From NCBI GenBank assembly GCA_016212965.1, contig JACRDA010000085.1, forward strand, positions 1 through 46,072: a DNA stretch of 46,072 bases, given 5' to 3'. The notes below the pieces were generated by a model that ran no database searches, was not told where the DNA came from, and worked only from the letters and a program-made list of their open reading frames with translations. Origin of the DNA: Myxococcales bacterium. GTDB lineage: Bacteria; Myxococcota_A; Polyangia; Polyangiales; Polyangiaceae. Both the position numbers and the translations under genes were made by a program. Each line of letters starts with the position of its first letter. Position 1 is the first letter of the stretch. Below, in pieces: positions 33,405 to 42,600 of this stretch.

Positions 33405-36400
33405 TCATCCGGCGGCCCACATCGCGTCGCGCAGATCGCCGAGCAGCTCTTCGAGCTTGCCGTCGAAGGTCTTGTCGAAGCGCTTGAAGCCGCCCTGCGC
33501 GGCGAACGCGCCCTGATCCAGGGCCTCGCGGTCGACGACCTTCTCGAGCTTGATCTGCTTGCCGAAGCGCCCGAGCCAGTCGCGCTGCGGCGTCGTCCAC
33601 TTCTGGCGCGCGAGGATGGTGGCGAGGGCTCGGTCCACGCGCGCAGCGTAGTCGAGCAGCGGGTCGCCGAGGGCCGCCTGGCGGATGAAGCCGACGATCG
33701 AGGCCGCGATGTCGGCGTTCGTCTTGTCGCGCCAGGCCGTCCGGAGGCTCGTGTCGGTGTAGCCCGCGCTGGCGAGCGCGAGCTCGACCTCCTTCAACTG
33801 CTTGCGCGTGAGCTCGCGCGGGCGCTGCGTGACCACCATGAGGGCGGGGATGCGGTTCATGTGGTCGCGCAGGTAGGCCGCGAAGCCCGCGAGGTAGTCG
33901 TCCGGCTTCGTGCCGGCGCCGTAGCCGTGCTCGGTCGCGACGAGGGCGTCGGCGTGCTCCGAGATGAGCACGGGCTCGCCCACTCCGGTCGGCATGTCGA
34001 GCCAGGTCACGACGAACTGCCGGGCGGCGAACCACTTCGCGGCCTCGGCGGGCGTCTGGCTCTTGAGCTGCTTCGCGAGCTCCCCCGGGCCCATGTCCGC
34101 GATGCCCTTGAACTGGTCGAGCGCCGCGCCCTTCAGCGCCTGGCGCTTGCGCTGCAGCTTCGCGATGAGCTGCTCGAGGACCGTCTGACGGGCGGCCTCG
34201 TCCTTCAGCGTCGTGAGCTCGCGCACGAGGTCGGCGAAGGTGACGGTCGGCGCGGGGACGACCGGCGTCATGTCGGTGTACTCCTCGAGCGCCGTGTAGA
34301 GGTCGACGGCGTCGAAGATGCGAAAGACGGTCTTGTCGATGTCCGGACAGAGGCGCGTCGCGCGGCCGACCATCTGCTCGTAGAGGATGCGGCTCCGCAC
34401 GCGGCGCAAGAAGACGATGTTCGTGATCTCGGGGACGTCGATGCCGGTCGTCAGCAGATCGACGGTCACGGCCACGTTGGGCAGGAGCTCGTTCTTGAAG
34501 CGCCGGATGAGCTGGAGCGGCTGATCCGCGCTGCCCGTGATCTTGAGGACGGCGCTGTCCTCGATGCTGCCGTACGCGGCGTCGAAGGCCTCCTTCAGGA
34601 GCCGCACGAGGAGGTCCGCGTGGTTGTCGGTCGCCGCGAAGACGAGCGTCTTGCCGCGCAGGCTCGGATCGATGTGCTTGGCGAGCTCGGCGCAGACGAC
34701 GCGGTTGAAGTTCTCGGTGAGGACCTTCTTGTTGAAGCTGTCGATCTCGACGTCGACCTCGTCGGCGAGGTGCACGAGATCGAGCGTCTGCGTCCGGTGG
34801 TCGAAGGTCTTCACCTCGGAGCCCGCAGCCCAGTGGATGCCGTCCTTGGCGAGCTTCGTCACGATGCGGATGGGCGGCTCGTGGTCGATGAGGTAGCCGT
34901 CGATGACGGCCTCGGGGTACGAGTAGCGGAAGGTGGGCTCGCCGAAGATCTGGACGGTGTGGAGGGCCGGCGTCGCCGTGAGGCCGATCTTGACGGCATC
35001 GAAGTGGTCGAGCACGCGCCGGAACTTCGAGACGTAATCGTCGAGGTCGCGGAAGCGGAGCTCGCTGTCGCTCATCTCGCGGTCGAGGCCGTAGCCGCGG
35101 TGGCACTCGTCGACGACGACGCAGTCATACTGATCGACGGGCGGTGTCTCGCCGGGATCGCCCGGAAAGAGGATGCGCTTCACCATGCCCTGCACGGTGG
35201 CGATCTGGAGCTTCGTCTCCGGATCGGGCGCGATGTCCTTGAGCTCCTTCATGTCGAAGATGTCGGCGAAGGTCTGGAGGTTCTCGAGCCGCGCGTCCTT
35301 GAAGGCGTTGGCCGCCTGCTCGCCGAGCGCCGTCCGATCGACGAGAAACAGGACGCGCCGGAAGCGCTTCGTCTTCAGCAGGCGATAGACGAGCCCGATC
35401 GCCGTCCGGGTCTTGCCCGTGCCGGTGGCCATCGCGACGAGGACCGTGTGCATGTGGTCGGCGGGCTTCTTCGCCGCGTCCGACCTCGCGAGCGCGGCCT
35501 CGACCGCCTTGATGGCGCGCACCTGATACTCGCGCAGGCCGAGGTAGTCGGTCGGCTCCGCGGCGAGCTTCTGATTGGCGGCGCCGATGTCTTGCTTCAG
35601 GAGCGCGACGAGGCCCTCGGGCGTGTAGAAGCCCTCGAGCGCGCGGCCGTGGTTCTCGTCGCGCCGCGCGTCGCGGAACCAGATGCCGCTCTTCTCGGCG
35701 ATCTGCCGGAGGTACGGCCGCCCGTTCGTGGCGAACAGGAACGGGACGCCCAGGCCATCCTTGCCCCAGGGGCCGCCCGCGCAGACGTCCCCGGCGTCGT
35801 CGCTCGGCCGGAACCCGCGGCTGTAGCGCTCGGCCTGCATGAGCGCCTGGCTCACGTCCTTGCGCTTGCGCTTGGCCTCGACGACGGCGACGATCTCGCG
35901 CCCGACGAACAGCGCGTAGTCGGCGCGGTCGTGGCCGGTCCCCACGCGCCACTCGGCAATGGCGCGATTCTTCCCCTTCACGGGGCGGGCGCCGCGCCCG
36001 TGCGTCAGCGTCTCGGAGTCGACCTCCCAACCGGCGGCGGCGAGCCCTGCATCGATGAGCCGGCGCGTTGCCGCCTCGTCGAGGTCCATGGCGCTCGCGG
36101 CCTCGGCCGCCTGCTCGACCGCGGCCTCTACGACCGCGACGGGCGCCGCGGCGGCCCGGGCCTGCACGGCCGCGAGCTCGGTCGCGTGCGCGGCCTCGAC
36201 GGCTGCGACGTCGCGCGCCCGCTTCGCCTCGGACTCCTGTGCGAGCGCCTCCCAGTGGGCGCGCTCCTCGGCCTCCTTGGCGGCGCGCTCCTCGGCGGTG
36301 AGCCGCTTCCGCGCCTCCTCCTCGACGGCCGCGCGCACCGTCGCGAGCGCGACGTGGCTCGCCGCGAGCGCCTCGCGCAGCTTGCCGAGCTCGGCCGCGA

Positions 36401-36848
36401 GCGCCGCGTCGTCTTGCGCCGGATCGGCCGGCGGCGTGAAGGGCCCCGGATCGAACCTGCGGTCGTTGCCGAAGGCGCGCTGGAACCACACGCCGAGCTC
36501 GCGCGCCATCTTGAGCTGGTGAAGGGCCTCGTGGTGATCCCCCACGCCCTCGTGGACGGCCGCGTTCCCCGCCCGGCGGAGGTCGTGGAAGAGCTGTCGC
36601 GGTGTCGCCGCGAGTGCCCCGCGCTCGGCGAGGCGCCTCAGGAGATCGATCTGGGTGTCGGTCGGGGCGTCGAGCAGGCCGAGCCGCGCCGCCGCCCGCT
36701 GCGCCAAGATCTCCCCGAAGAGCCGCAGCTTGCCGAGGCACGCGACCGGATCGTCGGCGAACAGGCGCTCCGCCTGCGTCCCGAGCACCACGAGCCGCGC
36801 GTCGTGGTAAGCGAGGAACGCGAAGTTCGGCGAGGCGGGGGAGGGCAC
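33405..36848 (-). CDS. hsdR: Type I restriction enzyme motor/nuclease subunit HsdR
   Basis: 1147 residues from GTG 36848. A DUF4145-like helical head (about 1-130, with RRAGNAAVHEG) is followed by a coiled coil rich in Ala/Glu (about 155-245). The nuclease domain shows DYALFVGREIVAVVEAKRKRK (Asp, then Glu-x-Lys). The translocase has Walker A MATGTGKTRTAIG, DECH box VVVDECHRG, GLTATP, and motif VI QMVGRATRLCP. A C-terminal EcoEI-type domain ends near LEELLGDLRDAMWAAG. It moves DNA using ATP and cuts at a distance when bound to HsdM2-HsdS. All key residues are present, so it should be active. A sigma-factor gene ends 118 bases upstream on the same strand. Confidence 0.94.
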   Translation of the reverse strand: MPSPASPNFAFLAYHDARLVVLGTQAERLFADDPVACLGKLRLFGEILAQRAAARLGLLDAPTDTQIDLLRRLAERGALAATPRQLFHDLRRAGNAAVHEGVGDHHEALHQLKMARELGVWFQRAFGNDRRFDPGPFTPPADPAQDDAALAAELGKLREALAASHVALATVRAAVEEEARKRLTAEERAAKEAEERAHWEALAQESEAKRARDVAAVEAAHATELAAVQARAAAAPVAVVEAAVEQAAEAASAMDLDEAATRRLIDAGLAAAGWEVDSETLTHGRGARPVKGKNRAIAEWRVGTGHDRADYALFVGREIVAVVEAKRKRKDVSQALMQAERYSRGFRPSDDAGDVCAGGPWGKDGLGVPFLFATNGRPYLRQIAEKSGIWFRDARRDENHGRALEGFYTPEGLVALLKQDIGAANQKLAAEPTDYLGLREYQVRAIKAVEAALARSDAAKKPADHMHTVLVAMATGTGKTRTAIGLVYRLLKTKRFRRVLFLVDRTALGEQAANAFKDARLENLQTFADIFDMKELKDIAPDPETKLQIATVQGMVKRILFPGDPGETPPVDQYDCVVVDECHRGYGLDREMSDSELRFRDLDDYVSKFRRVLDHFDAVKIGLTATPALHTVQIFGEPTFRYSYPEAVIDGYLIDHEPPIRIVTKLAKDGIHWAAGSEVKTFDHRTQTLDLVHLADEVDVEIDSFNKKVLTENFNRVVCAELAKHIDPSLRGKTLVFAATDNHADLLVRLLKEAFDAAYGSIEDSAVLKITGSADQPLQLIRRFKNELLPNVAVTVDLLTTGIDVPEITNIVFLRRVRSRILYEQMVGRATRLCPDIDKTVFRIFDAVDLYTALEEYTDMTPVVPAPTVTFADLVRELTTLKDEAARQTVLEQLIAKLQRKRQALKGAALDQFKGIADMGPGELAKQLKSQTPAEAAKWFAARQFVVTWLDMPTGVGEPVLISEHADALVATEHGYGAGTKPDDYLAGFAAYLRDHMNRIPALMVVTQRPRELTRKQLKEVELALASAGYTDTSLRTAWRDKTNADIAASIVGFIRQAALGDPLLDYAARVDRALATILARQKWTTPQRDWLGRFGKQIKLEKVVDREALDQGAFAAQGGFKRFDKTFDGKLEELLGDLRDAMWAAG

Positions 36849-36966
36849 GGTGAGGACTATCTAACAACGTCGCGGAGGTTTGTGGAAGGGTCGAGGTGGG
36901 CGGTATCCACGCGCGGCCGCGCCCGCGTGGGTTCACGTCGGCGACCGGCTGGCCTGCGGCGCGCGC

Positions 36967-37647
36967 TCAGCGGGCGCTCGGCGGCTCGCTCACACCCCGC
37001 TTCGAGAGGGCGAGGGCGAGGCTCGCCTTCACGCGGTCGTGGAGGCGCTGCACGGTGCGCTTGGCGACGCCGAGCTCGCGGGCGGCCTCGTCGAGCGTGG
37101 CGCCGCTCTCGTAGTAGAGGGCGACGAAGCGGCGCTCGTCGCCGGGGAGCTCCGCGACGGCCGCTCGCAGAGCGGCGAGCGCGCGACCGTGCGCCTGTTC
37201 GCCCGCGACGAGGGCCTCCGGGGTGGCAGCGCGCACCGCGAACGCCGCGCTCGCCGCGGCCTCGCGCGCCCAGCGCACGGCCCGCGCGCGGCCGGTGTGG
37301 GGGCTGGCATCGCAGAGCAGTGTGTCGCCCGTTGGCGCCGGCCCGCCGTCCTCGGGCCGGGCGTCGTGCTCGGCGCGTAGCATGCGCTCGATCCACGCGC
37401 TCTGCCGCCCGTCGCGGCACGCCCGAAGGAGCGCGCCGCGGACGCGCTTGAACGAGAAGCAGTGAAACGGTACGCCCGTGGTCGGGTCGTAGCGGCGGGC
37501 CGCGCGGACGAGCGCCTCGGACGCCACCCCCACGAGCTCGTCGTAGCCGAGATGCGGGGCCCGCCGGACGGCGGCGCGCGCGAGCGCGCGACCGAGTCCG
37601 AGATGGGCCTCGACGAGGGTGTGTTGCTCGCGATCCGCGAGGCTCAC
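36967..37647 (-). CDS. RNA polymerase sigma-70 family sigma factor
   Basis: 226 residues from GTG 37647, overlapping the small gene before it by 4 bases. Region 2 is visible as LGYDELVGVASEALVRAARRYDPTTGVPFHCFSFKRVRGALLRACRDG. The shape is that of group 3 factors (FliA/SigB/WhiG type). Region 4 is at the C-terminus (LPGDERRFVALYYESGATLDEAARELGVAKRTVQRLHDRVK), a helix-turn-helix for -35 recognition. An alanine-rich linker replaces region 3. Its target genes are not evident; hsdR lies directly downstream in the same direction and could be read through or specifically driven. Confidence 0.85.
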   Translation of the reverse strand: MSLADREQHTLVEAHLGLGRALARAAVRRAPHLGYDELVGVASEALVRAARRYDPTTGVPFHCFSFKRVRGALLRACRDGRQSAWIERMLRAEHDARPEDGGPAPTGDTLLCDASPHTGRARAVRWAREAAASAAFAVRAATPEALVAGEQAHGRALAALRAAVAELPGDERRFVALYYESGATLDEAARELGVAKRTVQRLHDRVKASLALALSKRGVSEPPSAR

Positions 37648-37922
37648 CCGGCGCGACTCTTCGTGTGGGCGTCCGTGCCGGCGCCGGCTGCGCGAGCGAC
37701 ATCGCCGCTCTCGTCGACCACCGGATCCGGCATCGCCGCACGGAGGAGGCGGCGGCCGTCGGGATCGATCGTCAGCCGGTCGAGGAGCGACGCGCGGATC
37801 TCCGCGAGAAGGTCGGGCGGCAGGAGCGCCCCGAGCCCCGCGAGCGCCTCTTCGACGATCGAGCTGGCGGCCTCCTCTTCTCGGTCGGTGGGGTCGAAGG
37901 TCACGGAGCAGATCCCTGTCAC
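37644..37922 (-). CDS. Small acidic protein coupled to the sigma factor
   Basis: 92 residues from GTG 37922 (GTG 37904 is a possible later start). Acidic and helical: TDREEEAASSIVEEALAGLGALLPPDLLAEIRASLLDRLTIDPDGRRLLRAAMPDPVVDESGDV. The stop overlaps the sigma start (GTGA). Size, acidity and coupling would suit an anti-sigma or sigma-binding regulator, but there is no recognised anti-sigma motif, and it lacks membrane segments. Confidence 0.65.
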   Translation of the reverse strand: MTGICSVTFDPTDREEEAASSIVEEALAGLGALLPPDLLAEIRASLLDRLTIDPDGRRLLRAAMPDPVVDESGDVARAAGAGTDAHTKSRAG

Positions 37923-38067
37923 ATGGGTATTGTCACGCGCTCGCGGTCGACGTGGCCAGGATTTTCTCGGCGAACTGGGGGACCCTTGATACTGGTGGTC
38001 GCTGGTGGTCGGCGTCGGGCGGGCAGCTTGGCTCCTGGGGGCGAGTCCGAAGGTGCAGCCCTCTAGC

Positions 38068-38640
38068 CTAGCCTCCGAGCTCGTAGCGGCCGACCTGGTC
38101 GATCTGCGCGATCGCCCATGCGGTGAGCTGTGCGTCGTGGAGGCGTGCCCAGTCCGTGTCGAGGTGCTTGGCGAGCGCCGCCTCCCGCGCGAGCTCGAGG
38201 GCCGCCACGAGCTGCCCGACGCCTTCTCGCCGAGCGGCCACAGCGGCCGGATGGAAACACGCGTTGCGGAGCGCCTCCAGTGGACGGTGCAGGCGATCTC
38301 GCACCGCAGTGCGGTCCTTCAGGCCGGGGCGGTTGGGCCTTACGCCGTACTTCCCTGCGCCCCGTTCAGCGCTGTAGATGAGCTCGCCGAGCAGGGCGCA
38401 CGAGGCGGTCGCTACGAACCAACGCCCGTAGCGTACGCCGCGCGCCACGTGCTCTCCCAAGACCTCGACACTCTGAGGAAATGTGCGGCGAGCCGCGACG
38501 GTTCCTTGGGTCACGGCAGCGCGGTGAGCGGCGGTCAGTCGCTGGCGGACGAGATCGTCGATACGGCGCAGGTCGTCCGGTCGGCTCAACCAGGCGTGCT
38601 GGAGCGCGTGTCGGGGGTTTCCGAACGGCAGCGAGACCAC
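38068..38640 (-). CDS. Helical protein with a HEPN-type RNxxxH motif
   Basis: 190 residues. GTG 38640 is chosen because GGTGGA lies just upstream and it follows the preceding stop by 16 bases. The protein is all-helical. LEALRNACFHPAAVAAR carries R125-x4-H130, the signature of HEPN ribonucleases, in the usual context (helix, Arg-Asn, His-Pro). The second half is a long helical bundle (GVGQLVAALELAREAALAKHLDTDWARLHDAQLTAWAIAQ). HEPN toxins cut RNA and are usually paired with an antidote. The upstream gene is the only candidate partner and is not the usual MNT nucleotidyltransferase. The motif is short, so the assignment is tentative. Confidence 0.6.
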   Translation of the reverse strand: MVSLPFGNPRHALQHAWLSRPDDLRRIDDLVRQRLTAAHRAAVTQGTVAARRTFPQSVEVLGEHVARGVRYGRWFVATASCALLGELIYSAERGAGKYGVRPNRPGLKDRTAVRDRLHRPLEALRNACFHPAAVAARREGVGQLVAALELAREAALAKHLDTDWARLHDAQLTAWAIAQIDQVGRYELGG

Positions 38641-38656
38641 GATCCACCCAGGCGCG

Positions 38657-39424
38657 TCAGCGCTCCCGCGTGCAGCGCACCGTGACCGCCCCGGCGTCGT
38701 GGCGAGCTCGTTCCGCCGCTGCCTGGCCGAAGCGACTGAGGACCTCACCAGGGGGTGTGGGGTCGATCAACCTGGCACGCCAGATCTCGAGGTCCACATT
38801 TGCGCGGACGAACTTCACTTCATGCTCGTCCACGAGCCGCAGGCCGAACCGGTAGGTCAGAAGGCCCCGCTCCGAGAGAACGAGCCAGCAGTCGTTCACC
38901 TCGACGAGTACCAGGGCGCTGACGCCGTCCTCGAGCGTCCCGCCCTCCGGGAAGACTCCACCCGTCTCGCGAAACAGTGGACGCGTGGCCGGCAGCTCGT
39001 CGTCGAGACCGTACCACCAGCCCAAGACCTGGCCCAGGAGGTCCGGCTGATATTCGAGTCGAGCTGCCAACTCGGCGAAGATCGCGCGGGGGAGCTCGCG
39101 CCGCGCCAGTACGACACGCTGGCCCGGTTCGAACAGCGCGGGCGTCGCTAGCACGCCGGCGACGGCAACGCGCGCGGTCCCAAGGCGCGACCGGCTCTGG
39201 CGGCCGCTGCTCCGCCCTCGGGGCCAGCCGAACGCAGCAAGCCCTTGCCGATCCTCGATGTACCGCTGCGCCGCCGTCAGCGCCGCCGGCGGTCCCTTCG
39301 GGCACCACAGTGCGAGCTTGAGGCCGTCGAGCACGGCGTCCACGGACTGCGCCTCGCCGAAGAAAGCGACGAGCTCGCGTTCGAGCGGGGTGTCCGTCGC
39401 CATGTCCAACGTGAGCATCGTCAT
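38657..39424 (-). CDS. Hypothetical partner of the HEPN-like protein
   Basis: 255 residues from ATG 39424 (ATG 39418 and 39403 are alternatives). I recognise no family. Visible are TPLERELVAFFGEAQSVDAVLDGLKLALWCP, TAAQRYIEDRQGLAAFGWP, RAIFAELAARLEYQPDLLGQVLGWWYGLD, LVEVNDCWLVLSERGLLTYRFGL and EVKFVRANVDLEIWRARL. It mixes alpha and beta, with no membrane segment or signal. It sits 16 bases before the HEPN-like gene and is surely co-transcribed. It could be an antitoxin or sensor (context only). It is transcribed away from the kinase operon, with 214 bases between. Confidence 0.7.
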   Translation of the reverse strand: MTMLTLDMATDTPLERELVAFFGEAQSVDAVLDGLKLALWCPKGPPAALTAAQRYIEDRQGLAAFGWPRGRSSGRQSRSRLGTARVAVAGVLATPALFEPGQRVVLARRELPRAIFAELAARLEYQPDLLGQVLGWWYGLDDELPATRPLFRETGGVFPEGGTLEDGVSALVLVEVNDCWLVLSERGLLTYRFGLRLVDEHEVKFVRANVDLEIWRARLIDPTPPGEVLSRFGQAAAERARHDAGAVTVRCTRER

Positions 39425-39638
39425 CTCGATGGATCTAGCAGGCTCCGGCGCGGGCGCCCACCGCTCGGCGCTTCGCCCCCGCATGGATGACTTCGGAGAT
39501 GAGTGGGAACGGTCCAGGTGGCCCCGCGGCTATTTTGTCCACCCCCCGCCCGACCCTGCGAATACTCTCCCGAGGTGTCAGCGAGCGGTGCCCACGCTGG
39601 CCGGCGGGTGCCGGCTCGCTAGCCTTTCCCGTGTCGCC
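39425..39638. promoter_or_regulatory. Divergent intergenic region between the HEPN-like pair and the kinase operon
   Basis: These 214 bases must hold the promoters for both directions. TATTTTGTCC at about 39532 is a rare AT-rich patch that could be part of a promoter, but no -35 can be assigned with confidence. Confidence 0.35.
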
Positions 39639-42600
39639 ATGCCCGAAGCCATGCGAAAGAGTCGCACAGAATCCGGGGCCGAGCCGGTGGTCTCGCTCGA
39701 GGCCGATCTCGCGGCGACGCCCTACCGGCTCGGCAAGAAGCTCGGCGCGGGCGGGATGGCCACGGTGTTCGAGGTCGAGCACCGTGCGCTCGGCAAGCAG
39801 CAGGTCCTCAAGGTCCTCCACGAACGGTACGCGAACGACGACTCGACGCGCGACCGCTTCCGCCTCGAAGCGCAGGCTCAGAGCCGGCTCGACCATCCGA
39901 ATCTCCTCCGGGTCGTCGACTTCGGCGAGACGCCCTCCGGCCGCCTCTACCTCGTGAGCGAGCGGCTGCGCGGCGAGTCGCTCTCGGAGCTGCTCCACCG
40001 CGTAGGGACGCTGCCCGTCGAGCAGGCGCTCGCCTTCGCGCGCGAGGCGCTCGACGGCCTCGGCTACGCGCACAAACGCGGCCTGGTTCACCGGGACGTG
40101 AAGCCGGGGAACCTGTTCGTGTGCGAGCGAGACGACGCCGGCAGGCAGCGCCTCGTGGTGCTCGATTTCGGCGTGGCGAAGGTGCTCGCCCGCGGCGGGG
40201 CGCACGCAGCACCGACCGCAAGCCCGGTCTTGCTCACCGAGGCGGGGGCGATCGTCGGGACACCGAGCTACCTCGCGCCCGAGCAGGCGGCCGGTCAGGA
40301 GCTCGACCAGCGCGCGGATCTCTACGCGATGGGCCTCGTCGTCTACCGCATGCTCGCGGGGCGCGGCCCGTTTGCCTACCCCGATCCGCTCGCCATGGTG
40401 GCCGCGCACGTGACCGAGCTCCCAAAGCCGCCCTCGGCCTTCGCGGCGCAGCCGATCCCGGCCGCCCTCGACGCAGTCGTCTTGCGTGCGCTCGCGAAGG
40501 ACCGGGCGGATCGCGTCCCGACGGCGCTCGCGATGGCGGCTGCGCTCGAGGAGGCAGTCGCGCCGCCGCGTGCGGGAGCTGCGGGCGGAGCACGGCGCGC
40601 GGAGCCGCGCGCAGACGCCGCGGCGGACGCCACGCGCGCCGAGGGGCCCGCCGCGAATGCCGACCGGGCGGCTCGGGCGAGCGCGCCGCTCGACGAGGGC
40701 GGCGACCCGCTCGTGTGCGAGATCGGCAAGACCTACGGCGGCGACTACCTCGTGAAGTCCCTCCTCGCGCGGGGCGGCATCGCCGAGGTGTACGTGGCCG
40801 AGCACGCGATCATGCGCCGCCTGGTGGCGTTCAAGGTGCTCAACCGGCGCTACGCCCGGCGGCCGGACGTCGTGCGGCGGGCCGAGAGCGAGGCGCGCGC
40901 CCTGGCCGAGGTCGACCACCCCGCCGTCGTGAAGATCCTGAGCGCCGGCCGGGATCCCGAGGTCGGCCTGTTCATCGCGATGGAGCTCCTGCGCGGCAAG
41001 AGCCTGCGCGAGGTGATGTTCCGCCTCGGTCGCTTGCCGGCCCGGACGGCCGTGCTGATCACGCTCGCCATCGCGGAGGCCACGCGCGCTCTACACGATC
41101 TCGAGATCTTCCACCGGGACCTCAAGCCCGAGAACGTGATGCTGATCGAGCCGCGCACCGGCCGAGCGCCCGGCACCCCCGGTCAGGTCGACGTCAAGGT
41201 CCTCGACTTGGGCGCGGCGAAGGCGAAGTACGGCGCGCGCACCACGGACCACCACAAGACGATGGGCACCGGCAAGTACATGAGCCCCGAGCAGATCCTC
41301 GGCAAGCCCATCACGGCCGCGAGCGACGTCTACGCCCTCGGGCTGATGCTCTACGAGATGCTGCTCGGGCGGCACGCCTTCGGCGAGAACCACGTCGGGG
41401 TCCCGACGCACTACGACTTCTGCATCTGGCAGCTCCACGCGCCGGTCGCGCCGTTGACGCAGCTCTTGCCCGACCGTCCTCCGGGGCTCTGGGCGGTCGT
41501 CGGTCGCGCGGTGGAGAAGGAGGCCAGCGCGCGCTTCCAGTCGATGGTCGACTTCGCCGCGGCCTTGCGCTCGGCCTTGGGGTCCGGCGCCGCCGCGCCC
41601 ACCGAGCGCGACGAGACACCCGAGACGGCCGCCGTCGTTGGAGAAGCGCTGACGCTCGCGAGCCGCACGCCGGCCGCTCGGGTCGAGGAGGCGACAGGCG
41701 CGCCCGCCTTCGCCGCGCTCGCCGAGGGCGGGGGCACCGACGTCATCGACTTGCCGATCTCGGCCACGGCCACGACCGACCTCGCGCGCAGGCCGGTGCC
41801 CGAGGCTCCCGCCGTTCGCGCGGTACAGCCGGCCACCGAGGAGCCGTCGGGGGAACGTCTGCGCTCGAGCCCCGCCGCGGCGGGCGCGCCGAAGCTGGCG
41901 ACCGAGGCACGGGCGTCACTCCGGCCGTGGCTGATGGTCGTGTCGTCGCCCGATCCGAGCCTCGAGCCCGGTCATCGCTTCGAGCTCGCGGGCCGTGCCT
42001 TCATGATCGGTTCGTCGAAGCGTGCCTCGCTCGTCGTCGTGGATCCCGAGCTCGATCCGGTGGGCGGGCTCTTCGAGCTCACGCCGACCGGCGCCACCGT
42101 CGTGGCCCTCGGCGGAGTCGAGGGCGCGATCGGGACGGAGCCCTTGAAGAAGGTGGACGATCAGGCGGTCGGCAAGGTCGCGCACGGCGATCTCTTCACG
42201 CTCGGCGGCACGGTGTTCGCGTTCTTCACCCACGCCGCCGCCGACGACAGCGCGGCGAGCCCACCGAGCGCGCCGCCCGAGCTCGTGCGTGGTCGCGAGC
42301 TCTCCCCTTCGGATCGGACCGCGTGCGACGCCGACGACCAGGCGCTCCCGACGGCGCGACTCGTGGTGCTCGAGGCCGAGGACGCCACGCTCGAGCGCGA
42401 GGGCGGCCCCCGACTGCGGCTCGGGACCGAGTACCCGCTCGTCGCGCGCCGCACCGTGATCGGCCGAGCTCCGTCGGCGCACGTGAGCGCCTTCGACATC
42501 TTCCTCAGCGCGGCACACGCCGTGCTCGTGGCCGAGGCGGAGCCGCGGCGCGGTCATCGCCTCTGGCACGTGAGTCAGTCGAATCCCACGCTCGTGAACG

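Noticed and set aside
33861..37451. Very long plus-strand open frame opposite hsdR and the sigma factor
   Set aside because: Antisense of genes with complete motifs; Val/Asp/Arg/Leu-rich without any domain.
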